Under the pieces are notes generated by a model, which was not told the origin of the DNA, did no database searches, and saw nothing but the letters and a program-made list of their open reading frames with translations. Below, in pieces: positions 1-7,553 of a stretch of 64,000 bases of DNA; the stretch's first letter is position 1, and the number at the start of each line of letters is the position of its first letter. Source of the stretch: Rugosimonospora acidiphila (GTDB lineage Bacteria; Actinomycetota; Actinomycetes; Mycobacteriales; Micromonosporaceae); NCBI RefSeq assembly GCF_039543385.1, contig NZ_BAABJQ010000012.1:186001-250000 (forward strand), in the 5' to 3' direction. The translations under genes were made by a program, and so were the position numbers.

Positions 1-669
1 ACTACTATCGCTCCGAACGTAACTGCCACTATCAGGCTGATAATCAAGAGCAGGCGAGATCGCGTCAAGCCAGACTCCAGGGCGGGCGGAAAAGGAACGG
101 ACGCTAGGCACGGAATCCTAGCGGATGTCCGCCACACCAAGACATGCCCGGAGAGCACCCGAGGCGGTCGGGGTTTTGCCCGCTTGGTGTGGGAGCGGCT
201 GACGAGTGGCGCCCTGGCAGCAGATTTAAAGAGCCGATCGGAATCCGTTGACCAGCAGAAGGTCTCCGGACGGCCATCGCCAACGCGCATGCGACACGGG
301 CGCTGCTGAACGACCCGGGGACCGGGGATTGGCTGGACCTGGACAAGCATCGGATGCGGCAGACGTCGTGGCGGTGGTGGGGTGACCGGGGCCGCGACCG
401 CGGCACCGGCCTACGCCTACGCGCGGGCCGCTGGATGTTCAACCACCTGTACCGCCTGCACCGGGGCGCCCGATATTGCGGAACCCGCGCAAGCACCCCG
501 ACTGGTGCGCCGGGGCAGGCGACCGGGTCACCCACCTGTGCCAGCCCGACCTCGGCGAACGCCGGCGCAGCCAAGGGACGAGCACCCGGAAATCCCGACT
601 GCGCGATTTCCTCACCCCGAACCCGTCGACTCTGTGCCCAACACCGTCCACAGTGGAGGAACCATCGAC
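1..669. other. Decayed DNA of an integrative element, no intact gene
   Basis: No credible full-length gene is seen here. Short open stretches on the plus strand (about 264-677) look like broken coding sequence. One reading contains a Lys-His-Pro-Asp-Trp-Cys segment followed by Thr-His-Leu-Cys, the kind of small Cys/His protein often encoded near the primase of actinomycete integrative elements, but it has no convincing start and changes frame. A long open frame on the minus strand (104-1138) has low-complexity Arg/Ser/Pro composition and runs through the tRNA gene, so it is rejected as coding. The region is read as scar DNA together with the primase remnant at 670. Confidence 0.5.
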
Positions 670-897
670 ATGAGTGACACCACGCGAATGTTGGCCGCCG
701 CGTTGGACGCCGCCGGTCAAGGCTGGCCGGTGATCCCGCTACGCCCCGACGACAAGCGACCCGCGTTCCCGACCACACCCCCGACACCTGCACCGGCCGC
801 GACCCGCGCTGCCCGGCCGCCGGGGGACACGTCGGGTGGGAGCCGCGGGCGACCACCGACCCCGACCGCATCCGCCGCGCGTGGACCGCCACAGCGG
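670..897 (+). pseudogene. Bifunctional DNA primase/polymerase (prim-pol), frameshifted and truncated
   Basis: The ATG at 670 begins a protein whose first about 33 residues match the N-terminus of prim-pol replication proteins of actinomycete integrative elements and plasmids (segment GWPVIPLRPDDKRPAF). Around 769 one base appears to be missing. In the next frame the homology continues as DHTPDTCTGRDPRCP, then GGHVGWEPRATTDPDRIRRA, which is the expected continuation. After about 897 the family signal disappears, so the nucleotidyl-transferase core is absent. Intact relatives are several hundred residues long. The gene cannot make a working primase and is a relic of an element inserted next to the tRNA-Ser gene. 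An assembly indel could explain the frameshift but not the truncation. Confidence 0.72.
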
Positions 898-1011
898 ATA
901 TTCGACTTCGTCGACCTAGCGGGGGAGTAGCGGCCCGCCGACACGCATCCGACACGGTAAGCGAGTCTGAGCGGGTACCGGTGAGACTGTATGGGACTCG
1001 CAGACCTGAAC

Positions 1012-1059
1012 CGGAGATGGCCTCTGTCCGGCATTTTGGCTGGTCAGTGGCCATCTCCG
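1012..1059. repeat. Perfect 11-bp inverted repeat at the tRNA/element junction
   Basis: CGGAGATGGCC at 1012-1022 is exactly complementary to GGCCATCTCCG at 1049-1059, with a 26-nt loop. It lies 12 nt beyond the 3' end of tRNA-Ser, so it could be the tRNA terminator or part of the att region of the decayed element. There is no T-tract. Confidence 0.6.
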
Positions 1060-1070
1060 CTGCTCCCGGG

Positions 1071-1159
1071 CGGAGGGTGTGGGATTCGAACCCACGATGA
1101 GTGTCACCACCCATAGCGGTTTTCAAGACCGCCGCCATCGGCCACTAGGCGAACCCTCC
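1071..1159 (-). tRNA. tRNA-Ser (anticodon UGA)
   Basis: The minus strand folds as a class II tRNA. The acceptor arms are GGAGGGT (from 1159) and ACCCTCC (ending 1072), with discriminator G at 1071. The anticodon TGA is at 1125-1123, there is a long variable arm, and the T-loop reads GGTTCGAATCC. No CCA is encoded. The 3' end faces the primase remnant, the usual position of an integrated element relative to its target tRNA. Confidence 0.95.
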
Positions 1160-1337
1160 CAGGCCGGGTGAATACCTCGATCGATCCGAGGCGCCCACGC
1201 GGCGGGCACCCGTACCGGTCGAGCCGGCGCGATGCCCGGCACCAGTGTGCCAGACGTGCCGCTCCGGGTGAGAACGGCGGGCGCCCGCGGCCCATCGACG
1301 CCGCGGACCGGCCCGCCCGTCCGAAATCCGGGATCGC

Positions 1338-1565
1338 TCAGCCGACCGGCAACTCCCGCCACTTCTCAAACGGAGAATTGCTGATCAAATTGCGTGCACA
1401 GTCCAGCGCAAGGTCTTCATCCCGGAACTCGAACCAGCGGCTGCGGCCCTCGGCCCCGCCCTCCCGGGCCTCCACCCACCAGATGCCCGCGTCCTCCGAG
1501 AGCAGGATGTCTTCCCGGGCCAGCCGTCCCCACTTGCCGTTCCACCAGTGCTTGCGCCGTTCCAT
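1338..1565 (-). CDS. Small conserved actinobacterial protein of unknown function
   Basis: This encodes a 75-residue acidic, Trp-rich protein beginning MERRKHWWNGKWGRLA. It resembles small single-domain proteins common in Micromonosporaceae genomes, and no function is known to me. The ATG at 1565 is chosen because the conserved start follows it; the longer open frame upstream (to 1826) overlaps the neighbouring quinone oxidoreductase gene and has no such character. No signal peptide or membrane segment is visible. It is divergent from the quinone oxidoreductase gene, with 142 nt between the two starts. Confidence 0.75.
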   Translation of the reverse strand: MERRKHWWNGKWGRLAREDILLSEDAGIWWVEAREGGAEGRSRWFEFRDEDLALDCARNLISNSPFEKWRELPVG

Positions 1566-1707
1566 GGCCTCCGACCGTAGTCGAACACATGTTCGACCGG
1601 GAAGTGATCCCCTCAAACCGGTGGCCTTGCTGCCCGAGAATCCCCGGTGTCCGTTTCCCTGACAGGGTAGGGGAGGCGGTCTCCGGCCGATGCCGCATGA
1701 TGGAGCG

Positions 1708-2667
1708 ATGCACGCCATCATCATCCGAGAGCCGGGTGGCCCCGAAGTCCTCACCTGGACCGAGGTGCCCGACCCCGAGCCCCGCCCGGGCGAGGTCATC
1801 GTCGACGTGGCCGCGAGCGCGGTCAACCGGGCCGACCTGCTGCAACGGGCCGGCGGCTACCCCCCGCCGGCGGGTGCCTCGCCGTACCCGGGCCTGGAGT
1901 GCTCAGGCACCATCAGCGCGCTGGGTGAGGGGGTCACCGGCTGGCGCGTCGGGGACCGGGTGTGCGCCCTGCTGGCCGGCGGCGGGTACGCGGAGAAGGT
2001 GGCCGTACCGGTGGAGCAGTTGCTGCCCGTACCGATCGACCTCACCGAGGCCGCGGGGCTTCCGGAGGTCGCCTGTACCGTCTGGTCGAATCTTGTTCCG
2101 GTCGGCCGCCTGCGGGCCGGCGAGACCGTGCTCATCCACGGTGGCGGCAGCGGCATCGGCACGTTCGCCATCCAGTTCGCGAAGGCCCTCGGCGCCCGGG
2201 TGATCACGACTGCCCGCCGGACCAAGCACGCGGCGCTCATCGCGCTGGGCGCGGATCAGGTCATCGACTACACCGATGAGGATTTCGTCGAGGCGATGAT
2301 CGGCAAGGCCGACGTGATTCTGGACATCCAGGGCGCGTCCTATCTGGACCGTAATCTCCAGGCGCTGGCCCCGAACGGGCGGCTGGTGATAATCGGCATG
2401 CAGGGCGGCCGGCGCACGGAGCTGGATCTGGGCAAGCTGATGGCGAAGCGGGCGAGCGTAGCGGTCACCGCGCTGCGGTCGCGGCCGCCGGAGGAGAAGG
2501 CTCAGATCGTCCAGGGGGTACGCGACGAGGTGTGGCCCCTGCTGGAGTCGGGCGCGATCCGGCCGGTGGTGGACCGGACGGTACCGATGGATCAGGCGGC
2601 CCACGCGCACGAGATCGTGGCGCAGAACCTACACATCGGCAAGGTTCTACTGGTCGTCGGCCAGTAG
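1708..2667 (+). CDS. NAD(P)H:quinone oxidoreductase (zinc-less MDR family)
   Basis: A 319-residue cytoplasmic medium-chain dehydrogenase/reductase of the quinone oxidoreductase (QOR, PIG3-like) type, expected to reduce quinones or enones with NADPH. Near the N-terminus is the family signature SAVNRADLLQRAGGYPPP, and around residue 145 is the nucleotide-binding segment GGGSGIGTFAIQFAKALGA. The zinc ligands of alcohol dehydrogenases are absent, as in QORs. Start ATG 1708 (MHAIII) is preferred over 1690 because the family begins there. The 3' end overlaps the converging SoxR-type gene by 21 nt. QORs are common SoxR targets in actinobacteria, but no SoxR-like box was seen in front of this gene. 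Confidence 0.9.
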   Translation: MHAIIIREPGGPEVLTWTEVPDPEPRPGEVIVDVAASAVNRADLLQRAGGYPPPAGASPYPGLECSGTISALGEGVTGWRVGDRVCALLAGGGYAEKVAVPVEQLLPVPIDLTEAAGLPEVACTVWSNLVPVGRLRAGETVLIHGGGSGIGTFAIQFAKALGARVITTARRTKHAALIALGADQVIDYTDEDFVEAMIGKADVILDIQGASYLDRNLQALAPNGRLVIIGMQGGRRTELDLGKLMAKRASVAVTALRSRPPEEKAQIVQGVRDEVWPLLESGAIRPVVDRTVPMDQAAHAHEIVAQNLHIGKVLLVVGQ

Positions 2668-3087
2668 CCGGCGCGGGCCGGCGCCGCTTTCGGCCAGCCG
2701 GTCGGCGGGGTTGAACATCGTGCAGCTGGCCATCGACAGGCAGCCGCAGCCGATGCAGCCGGCGAGCCGGTCGCGCAGCCGTTCCAGCAGCTGGATCTGT
2801 TCGTCCAGGCGCCCGCGCCACTGCCGGGACAGCCGGGCCCAGTCGGCCTTGGTGGGGGTGCGGGCGTCGGGCAGGCTGGCCAGCGCGGCGCGGATGTCCT
2901 CCAGGGGCACGCCGACCTGCGCGGAGACTCGGATGAAGGCGACGCGGCGCAGCTCGGCCCGCTCGTACCGGCGCTGGTTGCCGCCGGTCCGGGTGGACCG
3001 GATCAGGCCCAACCGCTCGTAGTAGCGCAGCGCGGAGGTGGCCACGCCGCTGCGCGCGGCGAGTTCACCGATGGTGAGGGGCTGCAT
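2647..3087 (-). CDS. soxR: Redox-sensing MerR-family regulator, SoxR type
   Basis: This 146-residue protein starts with a MerR winged helix (IGELAARSGVATSALRYYER), has a dimerisation helix at about 80-108, and then carries the [2Fe-2S] signature CIGCGCLSMASC. Cysteines 111, 114, 116 and 122 have exactly the C-x2-C-x-C-x5-C spacing of SoxR. Known SoxR proteins sit on their operator and activate transcription when the cluster is oxidised; in streptomycetes they respond to redox-active metabolites. The gene is divergent from the split transketolase, and a SoxR-like dyad lies between them at 3104-3121. It could therefore control itself, the transketolase, or both. Confidence 0.92.
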   Translation of the reverse strand: MQPLTIGELAARSGVATSALRYYERLGLIRSTRTGGNQRRYERAELRRVAFIRVSAQVGVPLEDIRAALASLPDARTPTKADWARLSRQWRGRLDEQIQLLERLRDRLAGCIGCGCLSMASCTMFNPADRLAESGAGPRRLLADDQ

Positions 3088-3099
3088 CTATCGATTCCC

Positions 3100-3136
3100 T
3101 TGACCTAAAGTTAACTTAAAGTTGCACGCTACCTAC
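3100..3136 (+). promoter_or_regulatory. SoxR-like box inside a promoter with a long spacer
   Basis: A -35 element TTGACC (3100-3105) is followed by 19 nt and a -10-like CACGCT (3125-3130). The spacer holds CCTAAAGTTAACTTAAAG (3104-3121), centred on the perfect core AAGTTAACTT and very like the enterobacterial SoxR site CCTCAAGTTAACTTGAGG. A 19-nt spacer is the hallmark of MerR-family targets. The start codon at 3137 lies 6 nt after the -10 and there is no Shine-Dalgarno sequence, so the transcript is probably leaderless. Confidence 0.75.
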
Positions 3137-3844
3137 ATGACCGAGATCAAGACAAGCGCGGAGCGGCAAGCGCAGACCGAGCGGTTGCTCGCGCTGATGA
3201 GTCGGCTCACCGGGGACGAGAAGCACGCGCCCAGCGCCACGTCCACCCTGGACGCGCTGTGGGTGCTCTACGACCGGGTCCTGCGGGTGAGCCCGCAGAC
3301 GGTGGACGATCCGGAGCGGGACCTGTTTCTGCTCTCGAAGGGGCACGGGCCGGCCGCGTTCTACGCGGTGCTGGCGGCGAAGGGGTTCATCCCTCTGGAC
3401 TGGCTCGACGACGTCGGCGATGCCGGCAGCCGGCTGGGCTTCCATCCGGACGGCACGCTGATCCCGGGGGTGGAGATCGGTTCGGGCTCGCTGGGCCACG
3501 GGCTCGGCCTCGGCGTCGGGATGGCGCTCGGGTTGCGGGCCCGGGGCCTGTGGCGGCCCAGGGTCTTCGTGCTGCTGGGCGACGCGGAGCTGGACGAGGG
3601 ATCCAACCACGAGGCCATCGCGTACGCGGGGGCCACCGGCCTGGACTCGTTGACGGCGGTGGTGATCGACAACCAGTCGGCGACGCACGGGTGGCCGGGC
3701 GGGATCGCCTCGAGGTTCGCGATGAACGGCTGGGATACGTCCACAGTGGATGGACGGGCCTGGGACGCGCTGGAGCACGCGTTCACAACGCCGCATCCGG
3801 GTGCGCCGAGGGTGGTCGTGGCGACGGTCGAGAGGAAATGGTGA
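3137..3844 (+). CDS. Transketolase-like protein, N-terminal (TPP-binding) subunit
   Basis: This 235-residue protein corresponds to the first third of a transketolase. It has the SKGHGPAAFYAVLAAKG segment, the GSGSLGHGLGLGVGMALG loop, and the thiamine-diphosphate motif beginning GDAELDEGSNHEA and ending VVIDNQ. The C-terminal half of the enzyme is encoded by the next gene, so the two products should form a heteromer that moves ketol units or serves a specialised pathway. ATG 3137 is chosen because a leaderless promoter ends there; a TTG at 3122 is in frame but lies inside the promoter. The stop overlaps the next gene, which implies translational coupling. Confidence 0.88.
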   Translation: MTEIKTSAERQAQTERLLALMSRLTGDEKHAPSATSTLDALWVLYDRVLRVSPQTVDDPERDLFLLSKGHGPAAFYAVLAAKGFIPLDWLDDVGDAGSRLGFHPDGTLIPGVEIGSGSLGHGLGLGVGMALGLRARGLWRPRVFVLLGDAELDEGSNHEAIAYAGATGLDSLTAVVIDNQSATHGWPGGIASRFAMNGWDTSTVDGRAWDALEHAFTTPHPGAPRVVVATVERKW

Positions 3845-4734
3845 GTCCGATGCGTGAGGAGCTCGTCAACACGGCGACCGCACTGCTGGACGAGGATCCG
3901 CGGGTGGCGGTGGTGCTCGCGGACATCTCGTCGGACCTGTTCGACGGGGCTGCGCGCCGGCACCCGGATCGGGTCATCAACGTGGGCATCCGGGAGCAGC
4001 TGCTGCTCGGGGTGACCGGGGGGCTGGCGAAGACCGGGCTGCGCCCGATCGCCCACACCTACGCGCCGTTCCTGGTGGAGCGGGCCTTCGAGCAGATCAA
4101 GCTGGACCTCGACCACCAGGGCGGCGGTGCGGTCCTGGTCAGCGTGGGCGCGTCGTACGACGCGGCCCGGTCCGGCCGCACTCATCAGGCGCCAGGGGAC
4201 GTGGCGCTCATCGACACGCTGTCGGACTGGACCGTGCACGTGCCGGGGCACCCGGACGAGGTGGGGCCGTTGCTGCGCGAGGCGGTGGGGCGGGACGGGT
4301 CGTCGTACCTGCGGCTGTCGACGGAGTCGAACGCGGCGCCGCACGACGGGTACGGGCTGGTGCCGATCCGGCACGGGCGCGCCGCCACGGTGGTGGCGGT
4401 CGGGCCGATGCTGGATCCGGTGCTGGCCGCCGCCGAGGGGCTGGACGTGACGGTGGCGTACACGCACACGCCCCGACCGTTCGACAGGGCCGGCCTGCGC
4501 GCCCTGGTGTCGGGTACGGACGCGGCGACGGTGGTGCTGGTCGAGCCGTACCTCGCGGGTACCTCGGCGAGCCAGGTGGCCGACGCGTTGGTCGCGGTGC
4601 CGCACCGGCTGCTGTCGCTGGGGGTGGGCCGCACTGATCCGCGGCGCTACGGCACGCCGGCCGACCACGCCCGGCTACACGGGCTGACGCCGGACCAGTT
4701 GCGCCGAGCGATCGGTGAACTGCTTCCGGCCTGA
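3838..4734 (+). CDS. Transketolase-like protein, C-terminal subunit
   Basis: A protein of up to 298 residues with the pyrimidine-binding and C-terminal domains of transketolase/DXS-type enzymes: NVGIREQLLLGVTGGLA, then THTYAPF-like and VERAFEQIKLDL segments. It complements the preceding N-terminal subunit. The start is uncertain: ATG 3838, GTG 3841 and ATG 3850 are all in frame. GAGGAA at 3831-3836 suits GTG 3841, and GGTGAG at 3839-3844 suits ATG 3850. All options overlap or abut the upstream stop, so the pair is one operon. Regulation probably comes from the SoxR-like promoter at 3100. The physiological substrate is not evident. Confidence 0.88.
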   Translation: MVSPMREELVNTATALLDEDPRVAVVLADISSDLFDGAARRHPDRVINVGIREQLLLGVTGGLAKTGLRPIAHTYAPFLVERAFEQIKLDLDHQGGGAVLVSVGASYDAARSGRTHQAPGDVALIDTLSDWTVHVPGHPDEVGPLLREAVGRDGSSYLRLSTESNAAPHDGYGLVPIRHGRAATVVAVGPMLDPVLAAAEGLDVTVAYTHTPRPFDRAGLRALVSGTDAATVVLVEPYLAGTSASQVADALVAVPHRLLSLGVGRTDPRRYGTPADHARLHGLTPDQLRRAIGELLPA

Positions 4735-4762
4735 GTACCCGCATGCTCCGGTGCGGTCGCGG

Positions 4763-4792
4763 TCCGCGTGGGGCCTTACGGCGTCACGCGGA
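4763..4792. terminator. Hairpin between converging genes
   Basis: TCCGCGTG (4763-4770) pairs with CACGCGGA (4785-4792). It follows the transketolase stop and reaches into the last codons of the methyltransferase gene. There is no T-tract, as is common in high-GC actinobacteria. Confidence 0.45.
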
Positions 4793-5503
4793 TCGCTCGG
4801 GCACCCGGGCGACCGCGAACACGGACTGGCCGAACGGCGGCCGGACCAACCGCTCGGCGCCCTTGGTCAGGGGCAGCACGAAGCGGTCGTAGAACTTCAC
4901 CATCGGACCCTCGGACGGGGTCAGCTTGAACACGCTGGTCGCCATGTAGTACCCGAGAAGACCGAGGGCATTCGCGTACTGGACACGTTCGATGCGCAAC
5001 CCGGCGGCGTGCAGCGCCTCGGCCATCGTGCGCTTGGTGTAGCGGCGCACGTGTCCGGTGGCCACGTCGACGGGGCTCATCGCGAACGGGAACGCCGGCA
5101 CGATCAGGACGATCGCGCCACCGGGGTGGACCAGCCCGCTGATGCTGCGTAGCGCACCGACGTGGTCCTCGATGTGCTCCAACACGTTGTAGGAGACGGC
5201 TCCGGAGTAGGTGTTCAACTCGTCGGTGGGCAGCAGCATCTGCCGTACCTCGATGTTGGGGTGTCCGGTCAACCGCTCCTTGAGCGCTACCAGCCGGTCC
5301 GGGTCGGCCTCGGTGGCGGTGAACCGGGTGAAGTGCGGCGCCCATTCCAACGCGTAGTCGCCCAGTCCGCTGCCGATCTCGATCGGGTCGTCGCCGAGAT
5401 AGTCCAACGCGAACTCAACGAACCATCGTCGATGGTTCACCGCCGTCGCAAGCCCCTCCAACACCTCCGACTGAACCTGCTGGTCTCCGGTGATCTCAGA
5501 CAT
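4784..5503 (-). CDS. SAM-dependent methyltransferase (class I)
   Basis: A 239-residue protein with motif I EIGSGLGDYALEW near residue 55, an acidic residue after the second strand (TEADPDRL), and the post-II segment SYNVLEHIEDHVGAL, all typical of class I SAM methyltransferases acting on small molecules or lipid and sugar intermediates. ATG 5503 is preferred because GAGGAG lies about 9 nt upstream; an earlier GTG at 5536 is in frame. It is divergent from two large membrane proteins that may be glycosyltransferases, so a role in envelope glycoconjugate synthesis is possible but unproven. Confidence 0.82.
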   Translation of the reverse strand: MSEITGDQQVQSEVLEGLATAVNHRRWFVEFALDYLGDDPIEIGSGLGDYALEWAPHFTRFTATEADPDRLVALKERLTGHPNIEVRQMLLPTDELNTYSGAVSYNVLEHIEDHVGALRSISGLVHPGGAIVLIVPAFPFAMSPVDVATGHVRRYTKRTMAEALHAAGLRIERVQYANALGLLGYYMATSVFKLTPSEGPMVKFYDRFVLPLTKGAERLVRPPFGQSVFAVARVPERSA

Positions 5504-5651
5504 GGAGCGAACTCCTCTGACTGCTCGGCAGGTCACCTACCAAGCACTCTACGGGATGAATACGTGCCCTCACGACAACACAAGGATTTGCCAGATAGAA
5601 GGATGGGAGAAGGGGGACCTCCTATTTCTGAAAATCACCGGAACAGTGATT

Positions 5652-7535
5652 ATGACTGACTTGAGTCCGGGCGAGCCGAGGTTCGGAACCGCCACGGGGC
5701 GGGCCAAGTCGCGGCTCCGTCATGTCCGGGTGAGCCAGTCCGACCTCATCGCCTGCGCCCTCCTCCTGCTCGGTGCGCTGTGGACGACCGCACATCTATG
5801 GCGTCACGTGACGGGCAGAGTACTCGCCAGCAACCGGGGAGACCACACCCTGTTCGAATGGATGCTGGCCCACGGAGCCCTGCTGGTGACGCATCCGGAG
5901 AACCCATTCTTCACCCACAAGATGAACGTGCCGGACGGCGTGAACCTGATGGCGAATACGGCCGCACTCGGCCTGACCATCCCGCTCGTACCGGTGACTC
6001 TCCTCTGGGGTCCGGTGGTGTCCTTCGCGGTCCTGCTGACGCTGTCGCTGTGGTTGACCGGGCTCGCGTGGTACTACGTGTTCAGCCGCCATCTGGTCGC
6101 CTCTCGCTTCGCCGCGTTCGTCGGCGCGTTGCTGTGTGGGTTCGCGCCGGCGATGGTGGCCCACGCCAGCGGCCAACCCAATCTGGTGGCGCAGTTCGCC
6201 ATCCCGTTCATGCTGCTGGCCACGCTCCGGTTGGCCGGGAGGCCGGTGTGGCGCGGGGTGTTGCTCGGGCTGCTGGTCACCTATCAGGCCTTCGTGAACG
6301 AGGAAATCCTCTTCCTGGCGGGCCTGGCGATCGGCGCCTTCGTGCTGCTGTACGCCCTGTTCGACCGGCAGCGGGCGCGGCGCGAGGCGAGACGGTTCGG
6401 GGCCGGCCTGGGCGTCGCCGCGCTGACCGCGGCGGTGCTGCTGGCCTACCCGGTGTACTGGCAGTTCCTCGGTCCGAGGGCGTATCACGGCCTGCCCTTC
6501 CCGCCCGGCTCCTACACGCTGGACCTGGTGGCGTACGTGACCTACGCCCGTGAATCTATCGGTGGTCGCGTCGCGGCGCCCGCGCTGGGACCCAGCCCGA
6601 ACGAGGACAACGCGTCGTTCGGCTGGCCGTTGATCGCGCTTGGTGCGGCGGCCGCCGTGTATTTGTGGCGGCGTAACCCACTGGTGCGCGCCGGAACGGT
6701 CACGGCGCTGATCTTCGCGGCGCTGTCGCTGGGCCCGACGATCCGGGTCGGTGGGCACCGGGTCGGGGTGCCCGGCCCGTTCACGCTGTTCCTGCACGTG
6801 CCGCTGGTCGACCTGACGGTGCCGGGCCGGTACGCGTTCGTGGTGATAGTGGTGCTCGGGGCGCTGCTCGCCCTGGGGATCCAGCGGGTACTGGACCTGA
6901 CCGCGGCGTCCCGACGCACCCGGCGACACTGGGCCCCGCTGTTGCTGATCGTCCTGTTGGGCGCCCTGATTCCGGTGCTGCCCACGCCGATACCGACGGC
7001 CGACCGGGCGCCGGTGCCGGCGTTCATCACGAGCGGGCAGTGGCGCGGGTACGTGCCGGCCGGCCGGACCGTGGTGTCGGTGCCGTTGCCGGCGTACCGG
7101 GTTCCCGACCCGATCCTCTGGCAGGCCACGGCCGGCCTGGACTACCAGATCCCGCGCGGGTACTTCCTCGGACCCACCAGCGCCACCGACCAGTCGGCCC
7201 GCTTCGGGGCGCCGCCGCGGCCCACCGCCACCAAGCTGTACGCGGTATACGTGCTGCCCTACGAACCGCGCCCGTACGCGGGTGGGGACACGCCCCTGGG
7301 CAGTACGGTGCGTCCGCGCGACGCGCAGGCGGCGCGTACCAGGGCGCTCACGGTCAGCGCGGCGGACCGCCGGGCGGCCCTGGCCGATCTGCGCTACTGG
7401 CGGGCGGCGATCGTGATCCTGCCCCCGACCCGCAACGAGACGCTGCTGCGACAGACCACCAGCGCCCTGCTCGGCTTCCAGCCGACCCGGGTCAACGGGG
7501 TCTGGTTGTGGGACGTCCGAAAAATCGTTGACTAG
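5652..7535 (+). CDS. Polytopic membrane protein, GT-C glycosyltransferase-like (copy A)
   Basis: About 627 residues with roughly 11-12 hydrophobic segments, and a C-terminal soluble part of about 150 residues. The order (first transmembrane helix, extracytoplasmic loop with acidic residues, multi-helix core, C-terminal globular domain) is that of GT-C enzymes that use polyprenyl-phosphate sugars, but no specific family assignment is possible by eye. Conserved blocks shared with the next gene include GVNLMANT, SRHLV, PNLVAQF and QAF-NEE. ATG 5652 is chosen because the earlier in-frame ATG at 5490 lies inside the divergent methyltransferase gene. The next gene follows after 18 nt. Confidence 0.8.
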   Translation: MTDLSPGEPRFGTATGRAKSRLRHVRVSQSDLIACALLLLGALWTTAHLWRHVTGRVLASNRGDHTLFEWMLAHGALLVTHPENPFFTHKMNVPDGVNLMANTAALGLTIPLVPVTLLWGPVVSFAVLLTLSLWLTGLAWYYVFSRHLVASRFAAFVGALLCGFAPAMVAHASGQPNLVAQFAIPFMLLATLRLAGRPVWRGVLLGLLVTYQAFVNEEILFLAGLAIGAFVLLYALFDRQRARREARRFGAGLGVAALTAAVLLAYPVYWQFLGPRAYHGLPFPPGSYTLDLVAYVTYARESIGGRVAAPALGPSPNEDNASFGWPLIALGAAAAVYLWRRNPLVRAGTVTALIFAALSLGPTIRVGGHRVGVPGPFTLFLHVPLVDLTVPGRYAFVVIVVLGALLALGIQRVLDLTAASRRTRRHWAPLLLIVLLGALIPVLPTPIPTADRAPVPAFITSGQWRGYVPAGRTVVSVPLPAYRVPDPILWQATAGLDYQIPRGYFLGPTSATDQSARFGAPPRPTATKLYAVYVLPYEPRPYAGGDTPLGSTVRPRDAQAARTRALTVSAADRRAALADLRYWRAAIVILPPTRNETLLRQTTSALLGFQPTRVNGVWLWDVRKIVD

Positions 7536-7553
7536 CGGCTAAGCTCGCGGCCG

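Noticed and set aside
104..1138. Long minus-strand open frame over the tRNA-Ser region
   Set aside because: Low-complexity Arg/Ser/Pro composition, no domain, and it runs through the tRNA gene; GC-rich DNA gives such frames by chance.
3122..3136. TTG start for the transketolase N-subunit
   Set aside because: It lies inside the promoter; the leaderless ATG at 3137 fits the -10 position and the family's N-terminus.
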